Of a stretch of DNA of 64,000 bases, positions 36,350-46,082 are shown in pieces. The notes below the pieces were generated by a model. The model made no database searches and was not told the DNA's origin. It saw only the letters and a list, made by a program, of their open reading frames with translations. Location of the stretch: positions 492,664 to 556,663 of the forward strand of contig NZ_JAASQS010000003.1 in NCBI RefSeq assembly GCF_011762045.1. The letters are read 5' to 3'. The translations under genes and the position numbers were made by a program. The DNA is from Rhizomicrobium electricum. Its GTDB lineage: Bacteria; Pseudomonadota; Alphaproteobacteria; Micropepsales; Micropepsaceae. The stretch's first letter is position 1. Each line of letters starts with the position of its first letter.

Positions 36350-37429
36350 TTGCGCGTTTGGTCGGGTCTTGCTGGCGCTGCGGTGGGCGCGTTGTTGCTT
36401 GCGGCCGTTCCGGCCCATGCCGATTATCACGGTACCGAGCAGTTCGCTGCGCTGGCGCTGAAGTGCGTGCACAGCGAGTACCCCAACAAGATCGGCCTCG
36501 TCTACAACAACGATACCGAAGTGGCGCCGCCGCGGCTCAGGACGCCCGCCTTCTACGGCTGCTTCGACTGGCATTCGTCGGTTCACGGCCATTGGCTGCT
36601 GGCGCGATTGGCGCGGCTTTATCCCGACGCGCCCTATGCCAAGGATGTGCGGGCCGCGCTCGAGCAAAGCCTGACGGCGGCGAACATCGAAGGCGAAGTG
36701 CGCGCCTTGTCGACGCCCGGCCAGGCCTCGTTCGAGCGCCCGTACGGCCTTTCGTGGGCGCTGGCGCTGGCCGAAGAACTCGCCCGCTTCGACGACCCGC
36801 AAGGCAAAGCCTGGAGCGCGCATTTCGCGCCCTTGGCCGCGCTCGCGACCGAACGGCTCAAGACCTGGCTGCCGAAACTTCATTATCCCATCCGCAACGG
36901 CGAGCACACCAACACGGCGTTCGGGCTCGGGCTGGCGCTGGATTACGCGCGCGCCAACGGCGACAAAGCGCTCGCCGATCTCATTGCCGAGCGCGCCCGC
37001 ACCTATTACGGCAAGGACACTGCGTGCCCGCTCGCCTATGAACCCAGCGGCGAAGATTTCATCAGTCCGTGCCTCGCCGAAGCCGCGCTGATGGCGCGCG
37101 TGCTGCCACATAAGGACTACGCCAAATGGCTGGTGCACTTCCTGCCGCAAATTCCGAAGAACGGCGGCACCGGCTGGCTCCCGATCGGCGTCGTCACCGA
37201 CCGCTCCGACCCGCGCCTCGCCCATCTCGACGGACTGAACCTTTCGCGCGCCTGGATGCTGGACAAGATCGCCGGCGCGCTGCCGCCGGCCGATCCGCGC
37301 CGGCTTGCGCTGCGCAACACCGCCAAGGCCCACGCCGACGCGACGCTGCCGTTCGTCACCGGCGAACACTATGAAGGCGGCCACTGGCTGGGAACGTTCG
37401 CGATCTATTATCTGACCTCACGGCCGTGA
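36350..37429 (+). CDS. DUF2891 family secreted protein
   Basis: This 359-residue protein has a signal peptide (LAGAAVGALLLAAVPAHA, cleavage about residue 24). The family tracts TPAFYGCFDWHSSVHGHW, ERPYGLSWALAL, RNGEHTNTAFGL, PSGEDFISPCLAEA and GGHWLGTFAIYYL identify DUF2891. The alpha-helical, His/Glu-rich layout is reminiscent of alpha/alpha-barrel enzymes, but function is unknown. The start is a TTG at 36350 with GGAGGG five bases upstream. No ATG fits. A lone gene converging with mbfA. Confidence 0.82.
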   Translation: MRVWSGLAGAAVGALLLAAVPAHADYHGTEQFAALALKCVHSEYPNKIGLVYNNDTEVAPPRLRTPAFYGCFDWHSSVHGHWLLARLARLYPDAPYAKDVRAALEQSLTAANIEGEVRALSTPGQASFERPYGLSWALALAEELARFDDPQGKAWSAHFAPLAALATERLKTWLPKLHYPIRNGEHTNTAFGLGLALDYARANGDKALADLIAERARTYYGKDTACPLAYEPSGEDFISPCLAEAALMARVLPHKDYAKWLVHFLPQIPKNGGTGWLPIGVVTDRSDPRLAHLDGLNLSRAWMLDKIAGALPPADPRRLALRNTAKAHADATLPFVTGEHYEGGHWLGTFAIYYLTSRP

Positions 37430-37436
37430 CGGCGGC

Positions 37437-38570
37437 CTAGCCTCCCACCGTCACGCCGACCAGTTTGCCGATCGCGAAGGTGATCGCCGCCGCGCCGTAG
37501 CCGAACGCCAGCGAACGCAGCGCGAGACGCACCATCGAGCCGCCGGTGAACAGCGCCGTGGCGCCGCCGATGGTCATCAGCGCCAGTCCGGATACGCCCA
37601 GACTCGCCAGCACGGCCTGATAGCCGCTCATGCCGAAGATGAACGGCAAAATCGGAAAGATCGCGCCGGAGACGAACAGACCGAACGAGGTCGCCGCCGC
37701 GGTCCATGGCGAGCCGCCCAGTTCCGACGGATCGATGCCGAGTTCCTCGCGCGCCAGGGTGTCGAGCGCGCTGTCCTTGTTGGCGATGAGCTGGTTCGCC
37801 ATGGTGCGCGCGGTTTCCTCGGGCAGACCTTTGGCCTGATAGATCAGCGCCAATTCGGCCGCTTCTTCTTCCGGCACCTGCGCCAGTTCTTCGGCTTCGG
37901 TGGCGATCTGGCGTTCGAAGCTTTCGCGCGCCGTGGCGACGGAAAGCCATTCGCCCATTGCCATCGAACAGGCGCCCGCCGCCAATCCGGCGAGGCCGGT
38001 CAACAGCACCACATGCGAATTGGCGACCGCCCCCGCGACGCCCATCACCAAGCTCATGTTGGAGACCAGCCCGTCGTTGGCGCCCAGCACCGCGGCGCGC
38101 AGCGCATTGCCGCCGAGACCGCGATGGCGCCCTTCCAGCCGCGCCAGCGTACCGCTTTCGAGCGGACCGGATTTTTCGCCCGCCAGGGCATTGATGATGC
38201 GGGCATGGCTGCGTTCGGCCTGCGGCAGGCCGCCGGCAACGGCTTCGCTCTGATTGTCGTAGGAGCCCGAATCCATCCGCTCCTGCGCGTTGATGGTGGG
38301 CAGCACCAGACCCGGCCCGAAGCGGCGCGCCATAAAGGCGAGGATGCGGCTGCGCAGCGACGGCTTCAGGCTTGGCGCGGCGTGACCGATCTTTTCCAGT
38401 TCGCGCGCCCAGAACGCGGCATGTTCGTCTTCGACGTCGGCGAGCTTCTTGTAAATCCCGGCGAGCTGCGGGTTCTGCTCGGCGTCGGCCAGCGCGCGAT
38501 AGAGCGCGGCGGAATCGACTTCGCCTTGGATATTGGCGGTGTAGCGGGTCTGCGGGTTTTGTTCGGCCAT
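37437..38570 (-). CDS. mbfA: MbfA-type iron exporter: ferritin-like domain fused to VIT1/CCC1 membrane domain
   Basis: This is a 377-residue protein. The N-terminal ~140 residues form a ferritin/rubrerythrin-like helical bundle with carboxylate/His residues (ALYRALADAEQ, DVEDEHAAFW). From about residue 160 a VIT1/CCC1-type transporter domain starts (LRAAVLGANDGLVSNMSLVMGVAGA) with several membrane helices to the C-terminus. Proteins of this architecture in rhizobia (MbfA) export iron and protect against iron and peroxide stress. No Irr/ICE box could be recognised in the 70-bp gap upstream, so regulation is open. Confidence 0.85.
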   Translation of the reverse strand: MAEQNPQTRYTANIQGEVDSAALYRALADAEQNPQLAGIYKKLADVEDEHAAFWARELEKIGHAAPSLKPSLRSRILAFMARRFGPGLVLPTINAQERMDSGSYDNQSEAVAGGLPQAERSHARIINALAGEKSGPLESGTLARLEGRHRGLGGNALRAAVLGANDGLVSNMSLVMGVAGAVANSHVVLLTGLAGLAAGACSMAMGEWLSVATARESFERQIATEAEELAQVPEEEAAELALIYQAKGLPEETARTMANQLIANKDSALDTLAREELGIDPSELGGSPWTAAATSFGLFVSGAIFPILPFIFGMSGYQAVLASLGVSGLALMTIGGATALFTGGSMVRLALRSLAFGYGAAAITFAIGKLVGVTVGG

Positions 38571-38641
38571 GACAGTCCTTCCCTCGCCCGAACCTACCCG
38601 TTTTCCTTCAAAATCAAAACGCGTGTGCTACAACTTACGGC

Positions 38642-39373
38642 ATGAAACTCGCCGTCCTGTCCGATATCCACGGCAATCTCGGCGCGCTCGACGCGGTGCT
38701 GGCCGATTGTTCCGCCCGCGGCGTCGACACCATCGTCAATCTCGGCGACATCCTGTCGGGCCCGCTTGAGCCCGCGGCGACCGCCGCCCGGCTGATGCCG
38801 CTCGGCCTGCCCACGATCCGCGGCAATCACGAGCGCCAGCTTCTGGAAGACGACCGCGCGGTGATGGGGCCGTCCGACCGCCACGCCTTGGGCGAACTCG
38901 ACGACCACGTCCTGCAGTGGATTGCCGCGCTGCCGGTCTGGCTGCAGATCGGCGACATTCTTCTGTGCCACGGCCGGCCGGGCGACGACATGCGATATCT
39001 GCTCGAGACGGTCGGGCCGGAGGGCGCCCGCCCTGCCACAACGGCCGAAATCGCCGAGCGCCTCGACGGCATCGACGCGCGCCTGATCTTGTGCGGTCAC
39101 TCGCATATGCCGCGCGTGGTGCGGCTCGCCGACGGGCGGCTGGCGGTCAATCCCGGCAGCGTCGGCCTGCCGGCGTATGGCTGGGACTGGCCGCACGATC
39201 ACAAAATGGAAACCGGCTCGCCGCACGCCCGCTATGCCGTGATCGAGCGGACGAAGGACGGCTTTGCCGCCGAAATCGTCCGTATCGCCTACGATTGGGA
39301 TGCCGCCGCCGCGCGCGCCGAAGCCAACGGCCGTCCCGAATGGGCCAAGGCGCTCCGGACCGGGCGGGTGTGA
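38642..39373 (+). CDS. Metallophosphoesterase, YfcE-like family
   Basis: This 243-residue protein has the dimetal phosphoesterase motifs SDIHGN (Asp8, His10), NLGDILSG (Asp36), RGNHE (Asn62, His63) and CGHSHMPRV. The last is followed by NPGSVGLP, typical of the YfcE/MJ0936 group of small phosphodiesterases. Likely cytosolic; substrate unknown. Divergent from mbfA with a 70-bp shared promoter region. Followed by a palindromic repeat. Confidence 0.88.
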   Translation: MKLAVLSDIHGNLGALDAVLADCSARGVDTIVNLGDILSGPLEPAATAARLMPLGLPTIRGNHERQLLEDDRAVMGPSDRHALGELDDHVLQWIAALPVWLQIGDILLCHGRPGDDMRYLLETVGPEGARPATTAEIAERLDGIDARLILCGHSHMPRVVRLADGRLAVNPGSVGLPAYGWDWPHDHKMETGSPHARYAVIERTKDGFAAEIVRIAYDWDAAAARAEANGRPEWAKALRTGRV

Positions 39374-39380
39374 ACAGATT

Positions 39381-39550
39381 GTCATCCCCGGCCGAGGCCC
39401 GCGAACGAACGTGAGCGGAACGAGAGGAAGGGGACCCAGGTATCGACACCGCGCAATTACGAAGACAGGACATGATCTCATTCGCTGCCGTTTTCTCGCT
39501 GTTCGCACCTGGATCCCTTTCGCCGCCTTGCGGCTTCGGCCGGGGATGAC
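39381..39550. repeat. 170-bp palindromic intergenic element
   Basis: Ends are inverted: GTCATCCCCGGCCGAGG at the left and CTTCGGCCGGGGATGAC at the right. Inside are further pairs (AGGAAGGGGACCCAGGT against ACCTGGATCCCTTTCG). Typical of non-autonomous palindromic elements found between genes in many alphaproteobacteria. Confidence 0.8.
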
Positions 39551-39604
39551 AATCTTGGTGAAATCGAAAGGTGTGGCTTCTAAATTCGGGCCAGTGAGGG
39601 TCCC

Positions 39605-40072
39605 ATGCGCACAATCATTTTTGCGACTGCCATCGTCATCGGCTTGACCGCCGCGTCTGCCAAACCGCCCGCCGCACCGAAAGAACCCGAGCCTGCCGTG
39701 CTGAAACATGCCGGCGACATCTGCAAGACGACCGGCGCGTTCGGCCGCGTGTTCGGCCGCGGCTACGGCCATGTCGATGCCACGGCGAGCGAGGATTGGG
39801 CGCCGTTCGAGAAACTCAGCATCGAAGCGGGCGCCATCACCGCCGAAGCGTCGTTCCGCGGGCTCGGCGACAGCCTCGAAGACGAAGCGGTATTGGCGGA
39901 GAAGTTCTTCAAGAAGCTCGATCACGCCATCGAAGCGAAGAAGCACTTCCCGCATCGCGAAAAGAGCGGCAACGCCATCCGCTATTCGAACGGCAAAGAC
40001 CCCGGCACCGGCATCGTGCTGGAACTGCGCCAGGAAGCCGACGTGATCGTCGCGCTCTGTTCGGCGGAGTGA
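39605..40072 (+). CDS. Hypothetical exported protein
   Basis: This 155-residue protein starts MRTIIFATAIVIGLTAASA, a signal peptide. The mature part begins with a proline/alanine-rich stretch and has two cysteines (DICKTTG near the start, ALCSAE at the very end) that could form a disulfide. No family recognised. Flanked by repeat elements on both sides. Confidence 0.6.
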   Translation: MRTIIFATAIVIGLTAASAKPPAAPKEPEPAVLKHAGDICKTTGAFGRVFGRGYGHVDATASEDWAPFEKLSIEAGAITAEASFRGLGDSLEDEAVLAEKFFKKLDHAIEAKKHFPHREKSGNAIRYSNGKDPGTGIVLELRQEADVIVALCSAE

Positions 40073-40095
40073 AGCGAGACAGAAGCGCCCGTCTT

Positions 40096-40292
40096 TCCTC
40101 CCCCGCGGTGCCGACGCTTTGGAGCGGCACGCTGCGCGGACAGCGGGGGAGGTGATCGCGACGCGATCGGAGGGGGGACTGAAGACCGCCGCCGCTAACT
40201 CGTCATTCCCCCTTCCGTCGCCTGTCGGCGCCACCTTCCCCGCTATCCGTAAAGCGTGCGGCCGTGAGAGATCGGCTCCGCGGGGAAGGAAA
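40096..40292. repeat. Two GC-rich inverted repeats between genes
   Basis: CCTCCCCCGC (40096) pairs with GCGGGGGAGG (40143), and a CTTCCCCGC arm near 40231 with GCGGGGAAGG near 40283. They look like remnants of palindromic intergenic elements. Nothing coding was seen in the 240-bp gap. Confidence 0.5.
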
Positions 40293-40312
40293 GGATCTCG
40301 CGACGACGCGGG

Positions 40313-40693
40313 TTACCCCTTCGGCTCGATCAGGTCCCAGCGATTGCCGTAGAGATCCTCGAACACCGCGACGGTGCCGTACGCCTCATGCCGCGGCGGT
40401 TCGATGAAATGCACCCCGCGCGCCGCGAACGTTGCATGATCGCGGGCGAAATCGTCGGTCTGTGAAAACAGGAACACCCGTCCGCCGCCTTGGCGTCCGA
40501 TATGATCCGCCTGTTCGCCGACAGCCTTGGCCAACAACAGCCGCACGCCGCCGCCGTCCGGTTCCACCAGCACCCAGCGCTTGCCGCCGCCGAGATCGCT
40601 GTCTTCCACCAATGCGAACCCCAGCACACGCGTGAACCACGCGATGGCTTCGTCATACTCGCGAACGAGATAGGTGAAATGGGTGATCTTCAT
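40313..40693 (-). CDS. VOC (glyoxalase/bleomycin-resistance) superfamily protein
   Basis: This 126-residue protein starts [20 protein letters not shown] and has YDEAIAWFTRVLGFALVED, then GTVAVFEDLYGNRWDLIEP at the end, the usual two beta-alpha-beta-beta-beta modules. Potential metal ligands are His5 and the Glu in VFEDLYGN. Substrate unknown. Its start overlaps the stop of the upstream YcxB-like gene by four bases, so the two are coupled. Confidence 0.82.
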   Translation of the reverse strand: MKITHFTYLVREYDEAIAWFTRVLGFALVEDSDLGGGKRWVLVEPDGGGVRLLLAKAVGEQADHIGRQGGGRVFLFSQTDDFARDHATFAARGVHFIEPPRHEAYGTVAVFEDLYGNRWDLIEPKG

Positions 40694-41250
40694 GCCGCTG
40701 AACTTACGAACTTCACCGCTTCGCCGCTACGCGCCCGCGCCTCATCGCTCATATGCGACAGGATCTCGGCGACAAACGCGCGCTGGGCGGCGGTGTCGGC
40801 GAAAAGCCGGTCGGCGGCGAACAACGGAGTGCCTTGGGCCATGACGATCCACCAGCCTTTTTCGTGAAATATTTCGGTGACCGCCCGCCATGGCGCGTGC
40901 GTGGCGATATCGCCGATCCGGTAGACGATCTCATCGTCGGACAGGTCCCAACTGAGAGCGATATCGAGCGGCACTCCGCGCGCCATCAGCGTTTTGCGGA
41001 AGCGCCAGACGGTCAACGGCTTGGACCACTGCGTGTAGATCAACAGCCCGCCGATCATGCCGATGACAAGACCGACATTGCCATCCATCCGGGCCGGGAT
41101 GCTGAGAACGGTGCCCAAAAGTCCCATGCCGAGGATCAGCGCGGACATCAGCGCCCAGTGCCAGACAAGCGAGCCCCGCTGGCGCTTGCCGGTCGCAGCC
41201 ATGGTCGCCTGCGCCTCGCCGATCCGGATCGTGCCGTAGATAGAAGTCAT
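40690..41250 (-). CDS. YcxB-like membrane protein
   Basis: This 186-residue protein has two membrane segments (about residues 31-48 and 57-75). A cytoplasmic domain follows with [40 protein letters not shown] and [14 protein letters not shown], resembling the YcxB-like PH-type domain. Function unknown. First gene of a two-gene unit with the VOC protein. Confidence 0.65.
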   Translation of the reverse strand: MTSIYGTIRIGEAQATMAATGKRQRGSLVWHWALMSALILGMGLLGTVLSIPARMDGNVGLVIGMIGGLLIYTQWSKPLTVWRFRKTLMARGVPLDIALSWDLSDDEIVYRIGDIATHAPWRAVTEIFHEKGWWIVMAQGTPLFAADRLFADTAAQRAFVAEILSHMSDEARARSGEAVKFVSSAA

Positions 41251-41536
41251 GGTTCACCCCCGCGTCCATCCTAGCCGCAATTCCGGCGGGCTACGCGGTC
41301 GGGCAGATTGCCTCAGGGCGTGCGGGCCGGGGCGATCAATCGTAAGATCTTCACGCCTAGAAGAGCAAGTTTGCAACAAAGAGCCCACACCCCGCGCAAC
41401 GGCATGTTCCTGCCGGATGACGGCCGTGGACGTTCCGGCCTCTCGTCCTGTGGGGCCGGCGTTCCCCGCCCGCGATGCCCTCGCCCTGCCTCACCGGGAA
41501 TGTTATGGTGCACTGCACAATTTTGGAGACATTCCA

Positions 41537-42367
41537 ATGTCTGCGGTTGTCGACACCAAGCGCATCAGCGTGCCCGAGATCATCGCCAAGAAGGCGGTCC
41601 GCCAGCCCGTCGTGTGCCTCACCTGCTACCACGCCCACACCGCACGTCTGCTCGACAGTCATGTCGATCTGATGCTGGTCGGCGACAGCCTCGGGATGGT
41701 CATCCACGGCATGGAAAACACGCTCGGCGTGACGCTGGAAATGATGATCCTGCACGGCCAGGCGGTGATGCGCGGCGCCAAGAAGGCGCTGGTGGTGGTC
41801 GACATGCCGTTCGGTTCCTACGAAGAGAGCCCGCAGGTGGCGTTCCGCAATGCCGCGCGGGTGATCTCCGAGACCGGCGCTCAGGCGGTGAAGCTCGAAG
41901 GCGGCGAGCGCATGGCCGAGACCGTCCACTACCTCAGCCAGCGCGGCATCCCGGTGATGGGCCATATCGGCCTGACGCCGCAGCGCATCCAGATTTTCGG
42001 CGGCTTCAAGACCCAAGGCCGCACCGAGGCCGAATGGCCGGCCATCGAAGCCGACGCCAAGGCGATCGCCGAGGCCGGCGCGTTTTCCATGGTCCTGGAG
42101 GGCATGGCGGAGCCGCTGGCGGCCAAGATCACCGGCCAAGTGCCTGTTCCGACCATCGGAATCGGCGCCTCGGCGGAGTGCGACGGCCAGATCCTGGTGA
42201 TGGAGGACATGCTCGGCCTCAACCCCAAGCCGCCGAAATTCGTCCGCACCTATGCCAACATGGGCGAGGACATCGAGGCGGCGGTGAAGGCCTATGCGGC
42301 CGACGTCCGCGCCCGCACCTTCCCCGGCGTGGAAAACGTCTATCAGATGAAGAAGAAGACGGGCTGA
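41537..42367 (+). CDS. panB: 3-methyl-2-oxobutanoate hydroxymethyltransferase (PanB)
   Basis: This 276-residue protein has [26 protein letters not shown] (Asp50 and Ser51 near the magnesium site), [31 protein letters not shown] and [17 protein letters not shown], the full PanB signature set. It makes ketopantoate for pantothenate and CoA synthesis. ATG 41537 is preceded by TTGGAGA. A long in-frame extension from 41249 is not PanB-like. No panC follows. Confidence 0.95.
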   Translation: MSAVVDTKRISVPEIIAKKAVRQPVVCLTCYHAHTARLLDSHVDLMLVGDSLGMVIHGMENTLGVTLEMMILHGQAVMRGAKKALVVVDMPFGSYEESPQVAFRNAARVISETGAQAVKLEGGERMAETVHYLSQRGIPVMGHIGLTPQRIQIFGGFKTQGRTEAEWPAIEADAKAIAEAGAFSMVLEGMAEPLAAKITGQVPVPTIGIGASAECDGQILVMEDMLGLNPKPPKFVRTYANMGEDIEAAVKAYAADVRARTFPGVENVYQMKKKTG

Positions 42368-42538
42368 GCCGCGGCCCCCGCGAGGGGGGCGTTCTGACGC
42401 GGGCCAATTGTAACCGTATCTGTCTCCACCGCTTTTCCCGGCGGATAAAATATCGTCAAGTTGCGGAAATCCGGCGCAAAGGCTAATTACCGCGTCCGGT
42501 CAAAGTCTTGTTCGCGACTCCCCGAAAGGAATTCTCCC

Positions 42539-43249
42539 GTGTCCGACATCTTCCGCGAAGTCGAGGAGGAGGTCCGCCAAGAGCGCCTCCAAAAGTGGTG
42601 GAAGAAATACGGCAACTACGTTGTTGCCGGCATTTCGATCCTCGTCATTGGCGTGGCGGGATGGAAGATGTGGGAGCGCTACGACCAGCAGCAGCGCATC
42701 AAGGCGTCGTCGCAGATCGAAAGCGCGGCGCAGATGTCGGCGGCCGGTCAGGCCGATCTGGCGGCGCAGGCTTACGCGCAGATCGCCAAGAAGGCGCCGA
42801 CGGGGTACGCCCTGGTCGCCCAGCTGGGCCAGGCCGACGAACTTCTCGCGTCGGGCCGCACCAACGATGCGGTGGCGCTCTACATGCAGGTCGCCGAACA
42901 CGACAAGGCCGGCCTCGGTGACGTCGCCCGCATGCGCGCCGCCTGGGCGCAAGGCGACAAGCTCTCGACCGAAGAATTGAAGACGCTGCTCGCGCCGCTC
43001 AACAACGGCACGTCGAAGTGGCGTTTCATGGCGCGCGAACTTCTGGCCTATCGCGCCTTGCACGACAACGCCGTCGAGGCTGCCGGCAAGGAATTCGCCG
43101 CGCTCGCCGCCGACAAGGATGCGCCCTCGTCGCTGCGCCAGCGCGCCGACGCGATGGCGACGCTGATCCGCACCAGCGGCGGCAAGGATTACGGCTCGGT
43201 GCCGCCGCCGCCGAAGCCGGCTGAAGCCCAAGGAACCGCCGCACCATGA
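42539..43249 (+). CDS. YfgM-like membrane-anchored tetratricopeptide protein
   Basis: This 236-residue protein starts at GTG 42539, with AAAGGA nine bases upstream. A cytosolic N-terminus (SDIFREVEEEVRQERLQKWW) is followed by one membrane helix (VVAGISILVIGVAGWKMW) and a periplasmic helical repeat domain with a proline-rich end. YfgM-type proteins act with SecYEG/BamB-linked envelope chaperoning. Here too it directly precedes bamB, overlapping it by four bases. Confidence 0.82.
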   Translation: MSDIFREVEEEVRQERLQKWWKKYGNYVVAGISILVIGVAGWKMWERYDQQQRIKASSQIESAAQMSAAGQADLAAQAYAQIAKKAPTGYALVAQLGQADELLASGRTNDAVALYMQVAEHDKAGLGDVARMRAAWAQGDKLSTEELKTLLAPLNNGTSKWRFMARELLAYRALHDNAVEAAGKEFAALAADKDAPSSLRQRADAMATLIRTSGGKDYGSVPPPPKPAEAQGTAAP

Positions 43250-44652
43250 TCACACGCAGGTTTGCACCGTTCGCCCTTCTCGCGGCGGTGGCTATTCTCG
43301 CCGGCGGCTGCGGCATTACCGATACGATGGGGAAGTGGTTCTCCTCGCCGCACAAGTCGAAGATCCGCGGCGAGCGCATCTCGATCATGGCGACCGACGA
43401 TTCCCTCAAGCCGGATCCGACGTTGAAGGACGTCCCGGTGGTGCTGCCGGCGCCGTACGTCAACACCGAATGGGCCCAGCCGGGCGGCGTCGCTTCCAAC
43501 GCGATGCACCATCTGAAGGCGTCGGGCCCGTTGCAGCAGATTTGGGCCGCCGACGCCGGCGCCGGTTCGGGCTCGAAGTCGCGCCTCACCGCGTCGCCGA
43601 TCGTGGCGGCCGGCAAGGTTTACGTGCTTGACGCCAGGGCGCGCGTGTTCGCCTTCAACGCCCAGAACGGCGAAGAGGAATGGCACGTCAGCGTGGCGCC
43701 GGGGGGCAAGCAGGACCTCGTCAACATGATGACCCTCGGCGTGTTCGGCGACGACACCCGCACGGATTCGACCAAGGGCGCCGGCGGCGGCATCGCCTAC
43801 GACAACGGCAAGCTCTACGCCACCACCGGGTTCGGCGACGTCGTGACCCTCGATGCCAAGACCGGCAAGGAGCTGTGGCGCAAGAGCTTCGGCGCGCCGA
43901 TCGCCAATGCCCCGGTGATCAATGGCGGCCGCCTGTTCGTCGCCACCATCGACAACCACATGCACGCGATCGCCGCTTCGAACGGCCGCGAATTGTGGGA
44001 CCATCAGGGCATCACCGAGAACGCCGGCATCATGGTTTCGACCAGCGCCGCGGTGGCGGGCGAATTCGTCCTCGCGCCGTATTCCTCGGGCGAGGTCTAT
44101 GCCATCCGCGTGCAGAACGGCCGTCCCGCCTGGAACGACATGATCACCCGCTCGAAGGGCATCACCGCGCTGTCGGAAATCGACGACATCGCCGGCAAGC
44201 CGGTGGTCGACCGCGATCTGGTGTTCGCCATCAGCCATTCCGGCGTGATGGCGGCGATCCAGCTCGACAAGGGCGACCGCCAGTGGCAGCGCGACATCGG
44301 CGGCATCCAGACGCCGTGGGTGGCGGGCGACTACGTATTCGTCATCACCCTGCAGAACCAGCTGATGTGCCTGACCCGCAAGGAAGGCCGGGTGAAGTGG
44401 ATTCACCAGCTGCCGCGCTGGACCGATCCGGAGGACACCTCGTCCGATCCGATCGTGTGGAGCGGCCCGGTGCTGGCTTCCGACCGGCTGATCGTGCTGT
44501 CGTCCGACGGCTACGCCGAGGCGGTGTCGCCTTATACCGGCAAGCTGATGGCGCGCATGGAAATCCCCGACGGCGCCTACATCGCCCCGGTGGTGGCCAA
44601 CGAAACGATCTACATCCTGACCAACAACGCCGATCTGGTGGCGTTGAAATAG
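43246..44652 (+). CDS. bamB: Outer-membrane assembly lipoprotein BamB (PQQ-repeat beta-propeller)
   Basis: This 468-residue protein has a lipoprotein signal with lipobox AGGC (Cys22). Repeated PQQ-like blades follow (VYVLDARARVFAFNAQNGEEEW, DVVTLDAKTGKELWRKSF, MHAIAASNGRELWDH), ending with NADLVALK. BamB is the non-essential scaffold of the BAM complex that inserts outer-membrane beta-barrels. It lies in the conserved yfgM-bamB-der order. Confidence 0.9.
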   Translation: MITRRFAPFALLAAVAILAGGCGITDTMGKWFSSPHKSKIRGERISIMATDDSLKPDPTLKDVPVVLPAPYVNTEWAQPGGVASNAMHHLKASGPLQQIWAADAGAGSGSKSRLTASPIVAAGKVYVLDARARVFAFNAQNGEEEWHVSVAPGGKQDLVNMMTLGVFGDDTRTDSTKGAGGGIAYDNGKLYATTGFGDVVTLDAKTGKELWRKSFGAPIANAPVINGGRLFVATIDNHMHAIAASNGRELWDHQGITENAGIMVSTSAAVAGEFVLAPYSSGEVYAIRVQNGRPAWNDMITRSKGITALSEIDDIAGKPVVDRDLVFAISHSGVMAAIQLDKGDRQWQRDIGGIQTPWVAGDYVFVITLQNQLMCLTRKEGRVKWIHQLPRWTDPEDTSSDPIVWSGPVLASDRLIVLSSDGYAEAVSPYTGKLMARMEIPDGAYIAPVVANETIYILTNNADLVALK

Positions 44653-44738
44653 TTCCTCCTTCCGGAGGGGTTGGTCTTAGTTCGGGGAGGGGGGCGCAGC
44701 AGCGTTTCCCCTCCTTCGGTTTTCGGGAATAATAGGGA

Positions 44739-46079
44739 ATGACCTTCACCGTCGCCATCGTCGGAAGAGCCAATGTCGGCAAGTCCACCTTGTTCAACAA
44801 GCTGGTCGGCCGCCGTCTGGCGCTGGTGCACGACACTCCCGGCGTCACCCGCGACCGCCGCGAGGCGCCCGGCTCGCTCGGACAGCTCTCGTTCACGGTG
44901 ATCGACACCGCCGGCATCGAATCCGGCGACAAGGAAAGCCTGCAGGCGCGCATGGCGCAGCAGACCATGGCCGGCGTCGAGGATGCCGACGTGTGCCTGT
45001 TCATGTTCGACGCCCGCGAAGGCGTCGTCACCGCCGACGAGATCGTGGCGCAGTTGCTGCGCAAGGCGGGCAAGCCGGTGATCGCGGTCGCCAACAAATG
45101 CGAGGCGCGCTTCAACCAGGGCGGCGAAGCGTGGGCGCTCGGTTTCGGCGAGCCGATCCAGATTTCCGCCGAGCACAATATCGGTTTTGCCGATCTGATC
45201 GAGGCGCTGGCGCCGTTCGCCGAGAAATCCGAAAGCGACGAAGCGGCGGAAGAAGACGAAAGCAACAAGCCGCTGCGGCTTGCCATCGTCGGCCGCCCCA
45301 ATGTCGGCAAGTCGAGCCTGTTCAATTGCCTGCTCGGCAGCGAGCGTGCCCTGACCGGCCCCGAAGCGGGCATCACCCGCGATGCCATCGCCGTGCGCTG
45401 GGAGGCCGAAGGCCGCGAGATCCTGCTGCACGACACCGCCGGTCTGCGCCGGAAGGCCCGCGTCGCCGGCAATACGCTGGAAGAAATGAGCGTCGGCTCG
45501 ACGCTGGAAGCGGTGCAGTTCGCCGATTGCGTCGTGGTGGTGATCGACGCGCTGCAGGCGTTCGAGAAGCAGGACCTCACCATCGCCGACCTGATCGAAC
45601 GCGAAGGCCGCGCCGTCGTGTTTGCGATCAACAAATACGACATCGTACCCAACCGCGCCGGTCTCATCTCCAAGATGCGCGAGAAGCTCGACCAGTCGCT
45701 GCCGCAACTCGCCGGCGCGCCGATGATCGCCACTTCGGCCACCACCGGCGAAGGCATCGACCGCCTGCTGCCCGCCGTGCTCGCCGCCGACAAGGCGTGG
45801 AACACGCGCGTGCCCACCGCAACACTGAACCGGTTCCTCGAACAAGCCTTGCAGCGCCACGCCCCGCCGGCAATTTCGGGCAGGCGCGTGAAAATCCGCT
45901 ACATGACGCAGCCGAAAAGCCGTCCGCCGACGTTTGCGTTGTTCGGCAACCAGCTCAAGGCCCTGCCCGACTCCTACATCCGCTATCTGACCAACGGGCT
46001 GCGCGAGACCTTCCACCTCGAAGGCGCCCCGCTGCGCCTCCTCCTGCGCGGCGGCAAGAACCCGTTCGCGAAGGACTGA
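44739..46079 (+). CDS. der: Ribosome-assembly GTPase Der (EngA)
   Basis: This 446-residue protein has two tandem G domains: GRANVGKS (9-16) with DTAG (57-60) and NKCE (119-122), then GRPNVGKS (185-192) with a second DTAG and NKYD. A C-terminal KH-like domain follows (FLEQALQRHAPP ... RVKIRYMTQ). It works in 50S subunit maturation. The first G4 motif reads NKCE rather than NKxD, a common variant. Six residues around 168-176 form an acidic linker. It converges with the transglutaminase-like gene three bases away. Confidence 0.95.
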   Translation: MTFTVAIVGRANVGKSTLFNKLVGRRLALVHDTPGVTRDRREAPGSLGQLSFTVIDTAGIESGDKESLQARMAQQTMAGVEDADVCLFMFDAREGVVTADEIVAQLLRKAGKPVIAVANKCEARFNQGGEAWALGFGEPIQISAEHNIGFADLIEALAPFAEKSESDEAAEEDESNKPLRLAIVGRPNVGKSSLFNCLLGSERALTGPEAGITRDAIAVRWEAEGREILLHDTAGLRRKARVAGNTLEEMSVGSTLEAVQFADCVVVVIDALQAFEKQDLTIADLIEREGRAVVFAINKYDIVPNRAGLISKMREKLDQSLPQLAGAPMIATSATTGEGIDRLLPAVLAADKAWNTRVPTATLNRFLEQALQRHAPPAISGRRVKIRYMTQPKSRPPTFALFGNQLKALPDSYIRYLTNGLRETFHLEGAPLRLLLRGGKNPFAKD

Positions 46080-46082
46080 ACC

